Below, one piece after another: positions 7,750 through 14,553 of a stretch of 15,923 nt of DNA. The first letter of the stretch is position 1. Every line of letters begins with the position of its first letter. The position numbers and the translations under genes are program-made. Origin of the DNA: an uncultured Actinomycetes bacterium. GTDB lineage: Bacteria > Actinomycetota > Actinomycetes > Nanopelagicales > Nanopelagicaceae. The notes below the pieces were generated by a model, which saw nothing but the letters and a program-made list of their open reading frames with translations, was not told the DNA's origin and did not search any database. The stretch is taken from positions 1 to 15,923 of the forward strand of contig CAIVOW010000146.1 of assembly GCA_903907665.1 (NCBI GenBank), read 5' to 3'.

Positions 7750-8844
7750 TTACTTTTCTTCTGGGTCTATATCGCCAAGTGCGGCCGATGATTCATCCAA
7801 TGAGTCAGAGATGATTTTAATGTTTGATGCAATAGCCATGCAGTGAAGCATCTGTTCATGAGCAATCTGATCTTTATGGTCGATTAAAGAATTGCTCAGT
7901 GTTTTTGATTGGATCCTCAGATGATCAGCCACGGTAACATCCACAAATTGGTACTTTTCACGCACAGAATCAATTTTAGAAGTAACCGCTTGGCTTGCTG
8001 CTTTAAGCGCAACTGATATTTCATTACGGATATCTTCTGGTAATGCCCCGTCAACTGAAGCGTCAAAGAGAGCCCGAGAAATTCCTCGCACCTGCACGAC
8101 TGTGTGCTCCATTGCCTTTGCGCGAAGCGCCAACAGCTTGGCCTCATCCATGGGGGCAAGTGGTGACCACTTTGCATAACTTGTAGCTTCATCTGCTTGC
8201 GAGCGGATGCTTGGAATTAATTCAATCAGAATTCGTCCACGCGATAGCCACTTACCTGCTTCTTGTTGGGTGTAGTTAATCCGAACTCCATTAGACATAT
8301 CAGAGAGCAACTTTGCAGTTTTGCGACCAATTCCACTGATTTGTTCGATGGTACGACCGGCAGGAGTTGAGGGGTGTGAGAAAAATGAAAATACAATTCC
8401 AACTGAGGCGCCGATCAAAGTTGAAAGTAATCGACTAGTAGCTGTGCTCTCACTAATTCCTGGGCCCATAACAATCAATGCCGTGACTGGAACATTGATT
8501 GAGGCAACTTCATCAAGTCGCAATCCACGGGCAATGACTGCGCAAAGCACCATGGTTGTTGCTATTGAAATAACACCAAAGTGGAAAAGATGAACTGTTA
8601 TCAACGCAATGATGGCGCCGATTGCAGTTCCAACAATTTGACCAAATCCTTCTCGGACTGATTTATGAAGGCTGATTCGAATGGTGAGTGAACAGACGAT
8701 TGCGGCGACGACGGCGCCATTGTGAAGCAAAGCGTTGCCGATAAACCAGGCCGTGGCCGATGCAATCGCGGCCACTGTTATTTGGCGTAACCAAATTTTG
8801 CGGTCCATAAAAGGCTTCAGTGCTGATGTGAATAGCCTTTTCAT
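7750..8844 (-). CDS. FUSC / aromatic acid exporter (ArAE)-like membrane protein
   Basis: Six membrane segments can be placed in the first 155 of 364 residues (about 20-38, 42-56, 69-87, 90-106, 114-128 and 137-154). A long, mainly helical, charged region (about 160-364) is predicted to be cytoplasmic. This layout, and the conserved-looking region SLTIRISLHKSVREGFGQ then GTAIGAIIA, fit the FUSC / ArAE superfamily, whose characterised members export small aromatic acids such as fusaric acid or p-hydroxybenzoate. The substrate here is unknown. The ATG at 8844 has no properly spaced Shine-Dalgarno sequence (AAGG is one base away); GAGAAT lies six bases upstream, a one-mismatch version of the leaderless box seen elsewhere in the window. 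It is divergent from the CoA-binding gene with only 29 bp between starts, so the two may share regulation. Some DUF939-type proteins have the same layout. Confidence 0.7.
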   Translation of the reverse strand: MKRLFTSALKPFMDRKIWLRQITVAAIASATAWFIGNALLHNGAVVAAIVCSLTIRISLHKSVREGFGQIVGTAIGAIIALITVHLFHFGVISIATTMVLCAVIARGLRLDEVASINVPVTALIVMGPGISESTATSRLLSTLIGASVGIVFSFFSHPSTPAGRTIEQISGIGRKTAKLLSDMSNGVRINYTQQEAGKWLSRGRILIELIPSIRSQADEATSYAKWSPLAPMDEAKLLALRAKAMEHTVVQVRGISRALFDASVDGALPEDIRNEISVALKAASQAVTSKIDSVREKYQFVDVTVADHLRIQSKTLSNSLIDHKDQIAHEQMLHCMAIASNIKIISDSLDESSAALGDIDPEEK

Positions 8845-8861
8845 GCCTTAATTCTCTCATC

Positions 8862-8867
8862 TATAGT
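8862..8867 (+). promoter_or_regulatory. Predicted -10 box of a leaderless transcript for the CoA-binding gene
   Basis: TATAGT, then six bases (GAGTTC), then the ATG at 8874. No Shine-Dalgarno sequence is present. A poor -35 (TTTTCA, 8838-8843) lies 18 bases upstream, inside the divergent FUSC gene start. Confidence 0.55.
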
Positions 8868-8873
8868 GAGTTC

Positions 8874-9293
8874 ATGAGCAAACTCCTAACCACCCCCGCT
8901 GAAGTTTCTACGCTTGTTAATAGCGTTAAAGTCGTCGCAATCGTCGGAGTATCAGATAAACCTGATCGAGCCAGCAATGGGGTTGCAAAGTACTTGCAGG
9001 ATAACTCGCCCTATAAGCTCTATTTTGTTAATCCACTTTTGGATTCTGTCCTCGGAGAAAAGTGTTACCACTCGTTGCAAGAGATTCCTGAAACAATTGA
9101 TTTAGTCGATGTCTTTAGAAAACCTTCAGATATGTCTGCTGTTATGGATGAGGCAATTCATGTTGGAGCAAAAGCTTTCTGGATGCAATTAGGAATTAGG
9201 GAAGAAGTCCAAGCCAATCGCGGAGTTGAGGCGGGTATGGACGTGGTCCAAGATCTCTGTCTGAAAGTGGAATACGAAAAGTACTGTCGCTAG
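8874..9293 (+). CDS. CoA_binding_2 domain protein (YccU-like)
   Basis: Small cytoplasmic protein of 139 residues that is almost entirely one Rossmann-type CoA-binding domain. Seen are VVAIVGVSDKPDRASNGVAK (about 20-39, first beta strand and phosphate loop), the second strand YKLYFVNP, the LGEKCYHSLQEIPETIDLVD segment and VFRKPSDMSAVMDEAI. It ends with the GAKAFWMQLGIREE block, where the family often has VWMQ.G. Members of this family bind CoA or acyl-CoA and resemble the CoA-binding lobe of succinyl-CoA synthetase, but the physiological role is not established. The ATG fits both the domain start and the TATAGT box. It is convergent with msrB across a 34-bp gap and divergent from the FUSC gene, so it is probably monocistronic. 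Confidence 0.88.
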   Translation: MSKLLTTPAEVSTLVNSVKVVAIVGVSDKPDRASNGVAKYLQDNSPYKLYFVNPLLDSVLGEKCYHSLQEIPETIDLVDVFRKPSDMSAVMDEAIHVGAKAFWMQLGIREEVQANRGVEAGMDVVQDLCLKVEYEKYCR

Positions 9294-9302
9294 CCCAGTT
9301 GA

Positions 9303-9335
9303 AATCCTAATCAGGTATGCGGATTAACTATTTTG
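9303..9335 (+). terminator. Weak stem-loop with T-rich tail between convergent genes
   Basis: AATCC (9303-9307) can pair with GGATT (9321-9325), or alternatively TAATC (9308-9312) with GATTA (9322-9326). The plus-strand continuation CTATTTTGTTT is T-rich. Lying between the CoA-binding stop and the msrB stop, it may serve as a poor terminator for the plus-strand gene. The stems are only 5 bp with long loops, so confidence is low. Confidence 0.25.
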
Positions 9336-9729
9336 TTTCAAGAATTAATGAAACTGAGTTAATGCACCAGCGCTCATCAGTTGGAACGTCATAGCCCTCA
9401 CCCTTAAATACATGCCCTAGGTGTGAATCACATTTAGCGCAGCGCACTTCGGTGCGAACGCGCGGGGCTAATGAATGATCTTCAAGTAGAACGACGGCGT
9501 CATCGGCACTCGGTGCATAAAAGGATGGCCATCCGCAGCCTGAATGAAATTTGGTCTCACTCTTAAATAACTCATTTCCGCACGCCTTACAGCGGTAACT
9601 ACCAACTGTGTCGGTATCGGTGTACTCACCCGTGAATGGGCGCTCAGTGGCACCCTTGCGCAGAACATCGTAGGAGAGTGAATCAAGGCGCTCCTTGAGT
9701 TCTGCCTCATTTACCTGGAAATCTGACAT
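9328..9729 (-). CDS. msrB: Peptide-methionine (R)-S-oxide reductase MsrB
   Basis: Reduces methionine-R-sulfoxide in proteins back to methionine, using thioredoxin-type reductants. Of 133 residues, the zinc site is formed by CKAC (C47, C50) and CAKC (C97, C100). The catalytic Cys is in DERWCINSVSL (C122, position as in the canonical RYCINS motif), and the probable resolving Cys is in HSGCGWPSF (C65). HLGHVF supplies the conserved active-site His residues. All key residues are present, so the enzyme should be active. The start is placed at ATG 9729 rather than the in-frame TTG at 9735. A TAAAGT box lies exactly six bases before the ATG, matching the leaderless pattern of nearby genes, and MSDF is a natural N-terminus. 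It is divergent from the ABC exporter. With dipZ in the window it indicates investment in oxidative-damage repair. Confidence 0.95.
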   Translation of the reverse strand: MSDFQVNEAELKERLDSLSYDVLRKGATERPFTGEYTDTDTVGSYRCKACGNELFKSETKFHSGCGWPSFYAPSADDAVVLLEDHSLAPRVRTEVRCAKCDSHLGHVFKGEGYDVPTDERWCINSVSLILETK

Positions 9730-9751
9730 GTCCAAACTTTAGTGGAATACT
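9723..9751 (+). promoter_or_regulatory. Candidate promoter for the ABC exporter genes
   Basis: CTGACA (9723-9728) and AATACT (9746-9751) are spaced by 17 bases, close to a housekeeping consensus. This would give a transcript start near 9758 and a leader of about 23 bases containing GGAG (9769-9772), eight bases before the GTG at 9781. The promoter overlaps the start of msrB, so the two promoters may interfere. Confidence 0.4.
9736..9741 (-). promoter_or_regulatory. Predicted -10 box of a leaderless msrB transcript
   Basis: On the minus strand TAAAGT is followed by TTGGAC and the ATG at 9729. This is the same six-base spacing as at dcp, potA and the CoA-binding gene. It would place the transcription start at the ATG and exclude the upstream TTG as the true start. 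Confidence 0.5.
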
Positions 9752-9780
9752 CGGGGTAACAGAAAATCGGAGTTCTTTAC

Positions 9781-11517
9781 GTGTTACTTCAGACCCTTCG
9801 TCAGTTCCTGCGCCCTTACAAGCGTAGCGTCTGGATTGTCATTTTCCTATTGCTCATTCAATCTATCGGCAACCTTTATCTACCTAATTTGAATGCAGAC
9901 CTCATTAACAATGGTGTGGCAAAAGGTGACATCGGATATATCTGGCGCATCGGCGCGATCATGTTGGCCATATCAGCGTTGATTATTGGAGCTTCTGTTG
10001 TTATTGCTTACTACAGCTCTAAGGCCTCAATGTCCTTTGGTCGCGATCTTCGAAAAGCAGTCTTCGTCTCTGTTGAAAGATTTAGCACTAGAGAACTTAA
10101 TAAGTTTGGTGCGCCATCTCTGATAACGCGTAACACCAATGATGTGCAACAAGTGCAGATGGTTCTCTTTATGGGCCTCACCATGATGGTTGCCGCGCCA
10201 ATTACCGGTATCGGCGCAGTCATAATGGCGCTAAAAACAAATGTGAAACTTTCAGGGCTTTTATTGATTGCCGTACCAATTATGGCCATATTGATTTGGT
10301 TATTACTTCGCCGCATCGTGCCGCTTTTTCGCGTAATGCAAGTTCGAATCGATCGCATCAATCTAGTTCTTCGTGAACAAATTGCCGGCGTTCGAGTCAT
10401 TCGGGCATTTGTAAAGACTCGTCATGAAGAGGAACGCTTTGCTGGTGCCAACGAAGAATTGATGCAGACCACACTGAGCGTTACACGCACCTTCGCCATC
10501 ATGTTTCCAGCACTTACTTTTATTCTTAATATTTCATCAGTAGCCGTAATTTGGTTTGGCGCAAAGTTGGTTGATACAAATGCAATGCCAATCGGCAATC
10601 TGACCGCATTCCTCTCTTATATTATGCAAATTCTCTTTAGCGTCATGATGGCGGTCATGATGTCGATGATGATTCCTCGAGCTGAAGCCAGTGCAGAACG
10701 CATACAAGAGGTGCTCATGACTGAATCATCAGTTGTCGAAAGCCTCGAGCCACATATCGTTGAAGAACGAAAAGGCCTGATTGAATTTAAGGATGTTGAA
10801 TTTAGATATCCAGGAGCAGAGCACCCAGTCTTGAGCGGAATTTCATTCACTGCAAAACCAGGCAAGATGACAGCCATTGTTGGATCGACCGGCTCTGGAA
10901 AAACAACGCTTCTCAATTTGATTCCTAGATTTATTGATCCCACATCAGGACAGGTGTTGATGGATGGTGTGGACCTTCGAGATCAGCCACTAGAAGGAGT
11001 CTGGTCGGAAATTGGATTTGTGCCACAACGAGCTTTTCTTTTCGGTGGAACAGTTGCAAGTAATTTGAGTTACGGAAAAGTAGATGCGACTGATGAGGAA
11101 ATGTGGACCGCGCTAAAGATTGCGCAAGCAGATGGATTTGTAAAAGAGAAAGATGAGGGACTAAACGCTCCCGTATCACAAGGTGGTACTAATTTTTCAG
11201 GCGGACAACGTCAGCGCCTTTCTATCGCGCGCGCAATAATAAAAGCCCCTCAGATTTATATTTTGGATGATTCATTTAGTGCACTGGATTATTCAACGGA
11301 TTCGAAGTTGCGCTCTGCGCTTATAAAACATGCAACCGGTGCAACGCTCATCGTGGTCGCCCAACGTGTTTCAACTATTTTGAAGGCCGATCAAATTATT
11401 GTTTTAAACAACGGCAAAATTGATGGAATTGGCACCCACAAAGCGCTGATGAAATCTTGTAAGACGTATCAAGAAATTGTGCTCTCGCAATTAAGTGCAG
11501 CGGAGGCAGCCTCATGA
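9781..11517 (+). CDS. ABC exporter half-transporter with degenerate ATP site residues (first subunit of heterodimer)
   Basis: 578 residues: an exporter-type membrane domain (about 1-300, six helices beginning near residues 16, 55, 128, 155, 240 and 275) followed by an ABC ATPase domain (about 333-578). Walker A is GSTGSGKT (368-375) and the signature FSGGQ (472-476) is intact. Walker B YILDD has Asp (D497) where the catalytic Glu belongs, and the switch His is replaced by Gln (VVAQRVST, Q528). These replacements mark the non-catalytic partner in heterodimeric exporters of the BmrCD, LmrCD and TM287/288 type. The GTG start has GGAG eight bases upstream. The stop overlaps the next gene by four bases (ATGA), so the subunits are made together. 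Exported substrate unknown; drugs, lipids or peptides are possible. Confidence 0.92.
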   Translation: MLLQTLRQFLRPYKRSVWIVIFLLLIQSIGNLYLPNLNADLINNGVAKGDIGYIWRIGAIMLAISALIIGASVVIAYYSSKASMSFGRDLRKAVFVSVERFSTRELNKFGAPSLITRNTNDVQQVQMVLFMGLTMMVAAPITGIGAVIMALKTNVKLSGLLLIAVPIMAILIWLLLRRIVPLFRVMQVRIDRINLVLREQIAGVRVIRAFVKTRHEEERFAGANEELMQTTLSVTRTFAIMFPALTFILNISSVAVIWFGAKLVDTNAMPIGNLTAFLSYIMQILFSVMMAVMMSMMIPRAEASAERIQEVLMTESSVVESLEPHIVEERKGLIEFKDVEFRYPGAEHPVLSGISFTAKPGKMTAIVGSTGSGKTTLLNLIPRFIDPTSGQVLMDGVDLRDQPLEGVWSEIGFVPQRAFLFGGTVASNLSYGKVDATDEEMWTALKIAQADGFVKEKDEGLNAPVSQGGTNFSGGQRQRLSIARAIIKAPQIYILDDSFSALDYSTDSKLRSALIKHATGATLIVVAQRVSTILKADQIIVLNNGKIDGIGTHKALMKSCKTYQEIVLSQLSAAEAAS

Positions 11518-13469
11518 GTACTAATCGCCCAGCTTCGGCCGCTCCCACTTCAACTCCTAGAGGTGGTCCACATGGTGGCTTTGGTGGTCCTCCGGCTAAA
11601 TCTAAGGACTTCAAAGGCTCGTTAAAACGCCTATTAAATGAGCTTCAGGGCGAGCGAAAGATCCTTACGGGCGTCATTCTGCTTATTACAACGTCCGTAA
11701 CAATTGGGGCGTTTGGGCCCAAGATTCTTGGCCGCGCTACCAACTATATTTTTTATGGATACCTGGGTCGCCAACTTCCTGAAGGCGTTTCCAAAGTTGA
11801 TGTAATCGCAAACCTCAATCGCACCGGGCAAACACGGTTGGCACAGATGCTCAGGCAAAGTGATGTCATCCCAGGGCATGGAGTGGATTTCAGTGCTATC
11901 GCTCGCATCGTGGCACTGGTCACAGTGCTCTATCTATTTTCATCACTCTTCTCGTGGATCCAAGGTTATTTGATGGCGGGTGTTACAAACCGCACGCTCT
12001 ATCGTTTGCGCAGAATTGCCGAAGAAAAGATTGGCCGCTTGCCGCTTAGCTATTTTGATACCCAATCTCGCGGTGATCTGCTTAGCCGTGTCACAAACGA
12101 TATCGACAATATCGGTAACTCACTTCAGCAAGGCTTAGCACAGATTCTAAATTCAATTCTGACGGTCTTATCTATTCTTGCAATGATGTTGTGGATCAGC
12201 CCCGTGCTAGCACTGGTTGCATTAGTGGCTATTCCGCTCTCTATGTTTGCATCAATTTTTATTGCGAAGAAATCCCAGAAGCAATTTATTGCCCAATGGG
12301 ATTGGACTGGCAAACTCAATGGCCATGTCGAAGAAATGCATACTGGTCATTCCTTAGTAAAAGTTTTTGGTCGTCGTCAACAAGCAATTGAAGATTTTGG
12401 AACTCTCAACGAAAAGCTCTTTGATTCATCTTTTAAAGCACAATTTATATCCGGCATCATTCAGCCAGTTACGCAGCTAGTTTCTAACCTTATTTATGTG
12501 GCGATTGCAGTACTAGGTGGATATCGCGTTGCGACGGGCACAATGAGCCTGGGCGATGTGCAGGCATTTATTCAATATTCACGCCAGTTTGGTATGCCTT
12601 TGGCACAAATTGCTGGCCTTATGAATGTCGTGCAATCTGGTGTTGCTTCGGCCGAACGCCTCTTTGAACTTCTAGATGCAAAGGAAGAAGAAGGTGACCC
12701 TGTCGAATTTGTTTCAATCGATCGAGCAAAAGGAAAGATTGAATTTAAAAAAGTAGCGTTTAGATATAAGAGTGATGAACCGTTGTTAGAAAATTTCAAT
12801 CTTAAAGTAAAACCAGGTGACACAGTCGCAATTGTTGGACCAACTGGTGCGGGTAAAACAACACTGGTTAATCTCATGATGCGTTTTTATGATATTTGGG
12901 GCGGTGCGATTCTTCTCGATGGCGTGGACATTCGCGAATACAAGCGCGATGACTTGCGCCGACAATTTGGAATGGTGCTACAAGATACCTGGCTATTTAG
13001 TGGAACGATGCGCGAAAATATTGGTTATGGAAGTAGCACACCGACAGATGAGTTAGTTGAAAAAGCTGCGCAAGCTGCGAACATTGATCACTTCTTACGT
13101 TCTTTGCCTGCCGGTTATGACTCGTTATTAACTGACGATAATTCGACCGTGTCAAACGGTGAGCGCCAACTATTAACAATTGCGCGCGCATTCATGGCCG
13201 ACCCTGCTATTTTAATTTTAGATGAAGCAACGTCTTCGGTAGATACGCGCACCGAAGTATTAGTTCAACAAGCGATGGCAAAGTTACGTAAAGGAAGAAC
13301 GTCATTTGTAATTGCGCACAGACTTTCAACTATTCGCGATGCTGATGTCATTCTTGTTATGGATAAGGGTGGCTTGGTTGAACATGGAACTCACGAAGAG
13401 TTAATGAAATCAAAGGGCTTCTATTTCGATCTTTATGCGAGCCAATTTGAGGAATCTCTCTCCGAATAA
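11514..13469 (+). CDS. ABC exporter half-transporter with canonical catalytic residues (second subunit of heterodimer)
   Basis: 651 residues. A Gly/Pro-rich, probably disordered N-tail (about 1-32, e.g. GGPHGGFGGPP) precedes six membrane helices (about 48-375). A long first extracytoplasmic loop of about 50 residues (79-127) is common in this subunit class. The ATPase domain (about 405-651) has Walker A GPTGAGKT (442-449), Walker B ILILDE with the catalytic Glu (E571) and the switch His in IAHRLST (H602). The signature is altered to VSNGE (546-550) instead of LSGGQ. This altered signature faces the degenerate Walker B of the upstream subunit, completing the inactive site, while its own Walker A/B and the upstream FSGGQ form the active site. 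It starts at an ATG overlapping the upstream TGA. No clear terminator follows. Confidence 0.93.
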   Translation: MSTNRPASAAPTSTPRGGPHGGFGGPPAKSKDFKGSLKRLLNELQGERKILTGVILLITTSVTIGAFGPKILGRATNYIFYGYLGRQLPEGVSKVDVIANLNRTGQTRLAQMLRQSDVIPGHGVDFSAIARIVALVTVLYLFSSLFSWIQGYLMAGVTNRTLYRLRRIAEEKIGRLPLSYFDTQSRGDLLSRVTNDIDNIGNSLQQGLAQILNSILTVLSILAMMLWISPVLALVALVAIPLSMFASIFIAKKSQKQFIAQWDWTGKLNGHVEEMHTGHSLVKVFGRRQQAIEDFGTLNEKLFDSSFKAQFISGIIQPVTQLVSNLIYVAIAVLGGYRVATGTMSLGDVQAFIQYSRQFGMPLAQIAGLMNVVQSGVASAERLFELLDAKEEEGDPVEFVSIDRAKGKIEFKKVAFRYKSDEPLLENFNLKVKPGDTVAIVGPTGAGKTTLVNLMMRFYDIWGGAILLDGVDIREYKRDDLRRQFGMVLQDTWLFSGTMRENIGYGSSTPTDELVEKAAQAANIDHFLRSLPAGYDSLLTDDNSTVSNGERQLLTIARAFMADPAILILDEATSSVDTRTEVLVQQAMAKLRKGRTSFVIAHRLSTIRDADVILVMDKGGLVEHGTHEELMKSKGFYFDLYASQFEESLSE

Positions 13470-13562
13470 CGTTTCCAGTTGTTTTCACTCACTGTGACCA
13501 GTCAGCTACGTATGTTTTCCCGAGCCTAGACAAAGCGTCCATTTAATATATGCTTTTGGGTT

Positions 13563-13568
13563 TATAAG
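13563..13568 (+). promoter_or_regulatory. Possible -10 box upstream of the LuxR-type regulator, in a 134-bp gap
   Basis: In the gap 13470-13603 the best -10 candidate is TATAAG, 36 bases before the ATG, preceded by an AT-rich stretch (13541-13551). A -35-like TAGACA (13527-13532) is too far away for it. TCACTGTGA (13489-13497) is a short palindrome that could be an operator. No terminator for the exporter genes is recognisable in this gap. Confidence 0.25.
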
Positions 13569-13603
13569 TCCACTTACCTAAACAAATCGGATTTTGAGGG
13601 ACA

Positions 13604-14338
13604 ATGTCTGAAAACAGTAGTAGGTCTAGTCAGCCTGAAGGCGAGCCTTCAGACGAGAGCATTCTTGCCCACCCTGTTTTCAACCTCATGCGTTGGTTAG
13701 CGAATAACCCATCTGGTACAGAACTTGCCCGAGAGCTAGCGTTAAATTATTTCCGCCTATACGGAGCAACACAAGTGCGGCTGTCAGTAACAGATGAAGA
13801 AGGCGCTTTGCATTTTGTCGGTGTATTTGGTGCAGACACAGTTGTAACAGGCGATTCTCAAGATATTAATGAGTGGCAAGCTCGAACGGATGAGATTGCC
13901 AAAGTTGAAATAGGACCAGATGGACTGGGTTGGTCTAGTTCGGGCAGATACCTGCAGGCAAGTCTCAATGAATTTGGAAATCGCCGTGGCTGGATCACCA
14001 TCGGCTTTATTGAGCCCCATGGGAAAAATCAATTAAAAGTTGAGCAGTTATTGAAGATTCTCAAGCAAGTTGTGGCCATGCATATGGTGGCGCTTATCCG
14101 CCAATCACCACTTGTGCTCGGCGCCCGGCGCGCACCAGTGGATCGCGATGCTTTTTCACCGCGCCAGCTTTCTATCCTTCAAGGGATGATCCAGGGCAAA
14201 ACCAACAACGAGCTGGCGCTAGAGCTTGGTTTCAGCGTTAGTACTGTTCGCCACGAAACAATGCGTATTTTTGAGCTCCTGAACGTGAGTGATCGCCGTG
14301 AAGCCGCTCGAGATGCCTTGGAGCGAGGGATTTTCTAG
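13604..14338 (+). CDS. LuxR-family transcriptional regulator with GAF-like N-terminal domain
   Basis: DNA-binding regulator of 244 residues. The C-terminal LuxR helix-turn-helix spans about 183-240, with FSPRQLSILQGMIQGKTNNE, LGFSVSTVRHETMRI (recognition helix region) and LNVSDRREAARDAL, all in the expected order. The N-terminal part (about 40-165) alternates beta strands and helices (GATQVRLSVTDEEGALHFVG, RRGWITIGFIEPH) and resembles a GAF-like sensor fold. There is no receiver-type phosphoacceptor Asp pattern, so this is probably a one-component sensor-regulator. The ATG is preceded by GAGGG (13596-13600) with a short three-base spacer. It lies in the same orientation as, and between, the ABC exporter and the sigma factor; either could be its target, but nothing in the sequence proves it. 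Confidence 0.85.
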   Translation: MSENSSRSSQPEGEPSDESILAHPVFNLMRWLANNPSGTELARELALNYFRLYGATQVRLSVTDEEGALHFVGVFGADTVVTGDSQDINEWQARTDEIAKVEIGPDGLGWSSSGRYLQASLNEFGNRRGWITIGFIEPHGKNQLKVEQLLKILKQVVAMHMVALIRQSPLVLGARRAPVDRDAFSPRQLSILQGMIQGKTNNELALELGFSVSTVRHETMRIFELLNVSDRREAARDALERGIF

Positions 14339-14393
14339 AAAGCTCCTAAAAGAGCCCAAAATATAGCAAAACGGACATATCGACCGCCATTAG

Positions 14394-14426
14394 CCCAGCC
14401 AACCAGATAACCAGCCACCCAGCCCC
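14394..14426 (-). repeat. CCAG-repeat block, G-rich on the minus strand (possible two-tetrad quadruplex)
   Basis: CCAG occurs four times in 33 bases, and CCAGCC three times (14395, 14411, 14419). Read on the minus strand this gives seven runs of two to four G separated mostly by two-base spacers, which fits a two-layer G-quadruplex motif. It lies about 130-160 bases upstream of the sigma-factor start. Confidence 0.35.
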
Positions 14427-14498
14427 TTCTCAGCAAAATAAATGAGAATTCTTCCTACCAGGACGCAACATTTGGGCTACTTACGTGTCTTACATAGT

Positions 14499-14519
14499 AG
14501 AGGGCAAGACGTTGCTCCC
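14499..14519. repeat. Imperfect inverted repeat upstream of the sigma-factor gene
   Basis: AGGGCAA and TTGCTCCCT flank a GACG loop, pairing with a two-base bulge. It lies just downstream of the promoter-like CATAGT, so it could be an operator near the transcription start or a leader hairpin. No T-run follows. Confidence 0.3.
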
Positions 14520-14542
14520 TGTAAAACCTTGATCAAGTAATT

Positions 14543-14548
14543 AGGCGG
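14543..14548 (+). promoter_or_regulatory. Ribosome-binding site deciding the sigma-factor start
   Basis: AGGCGG is one mismatch from AGGAGG and lies five bases before the GTG at 14554. That GTG is the first usable start after the in-frame stop TAG (14542-14544), and the sigma region 2 begins about 25 codons later. Confidence 0.5.
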
Positions 14549-14553
14549 ATAAA

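Larger units (their letters stand above)
14339..14553. other. 215-bp intergenic region ahead of the sigma-factor gene
   Basis: It contains a short GCTC/GAGC hairpin just after the LuxR stop (no T-run), a C-rich block with repeated CCAG units (14394-14426), a weak promoter-like pair TTGGGC (14472-14477) and CATAGT (14493-14498) with 15-base spacing, an inverted repeat (14499-14519) and a ribosome-binding site before 14554. No conventional gene was found. A 33-codon minus-strand frame is discussed under findings. Confidence 0.5.

Noticed and set aside
13489..13504. TCACTGTGA and TGACCAGTCA as a strong operator
   Set aside because: The palindromes are short and imperfect and there is no second copy nearby. 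Mentioned only as a weak possibility in the gap description.
14338..14362. GCTC/GAGC stem after the LuxR gene as an intrinsic terminator
   Set aside because: Only a 4-bp stem and no T-run follow on the plus strand.
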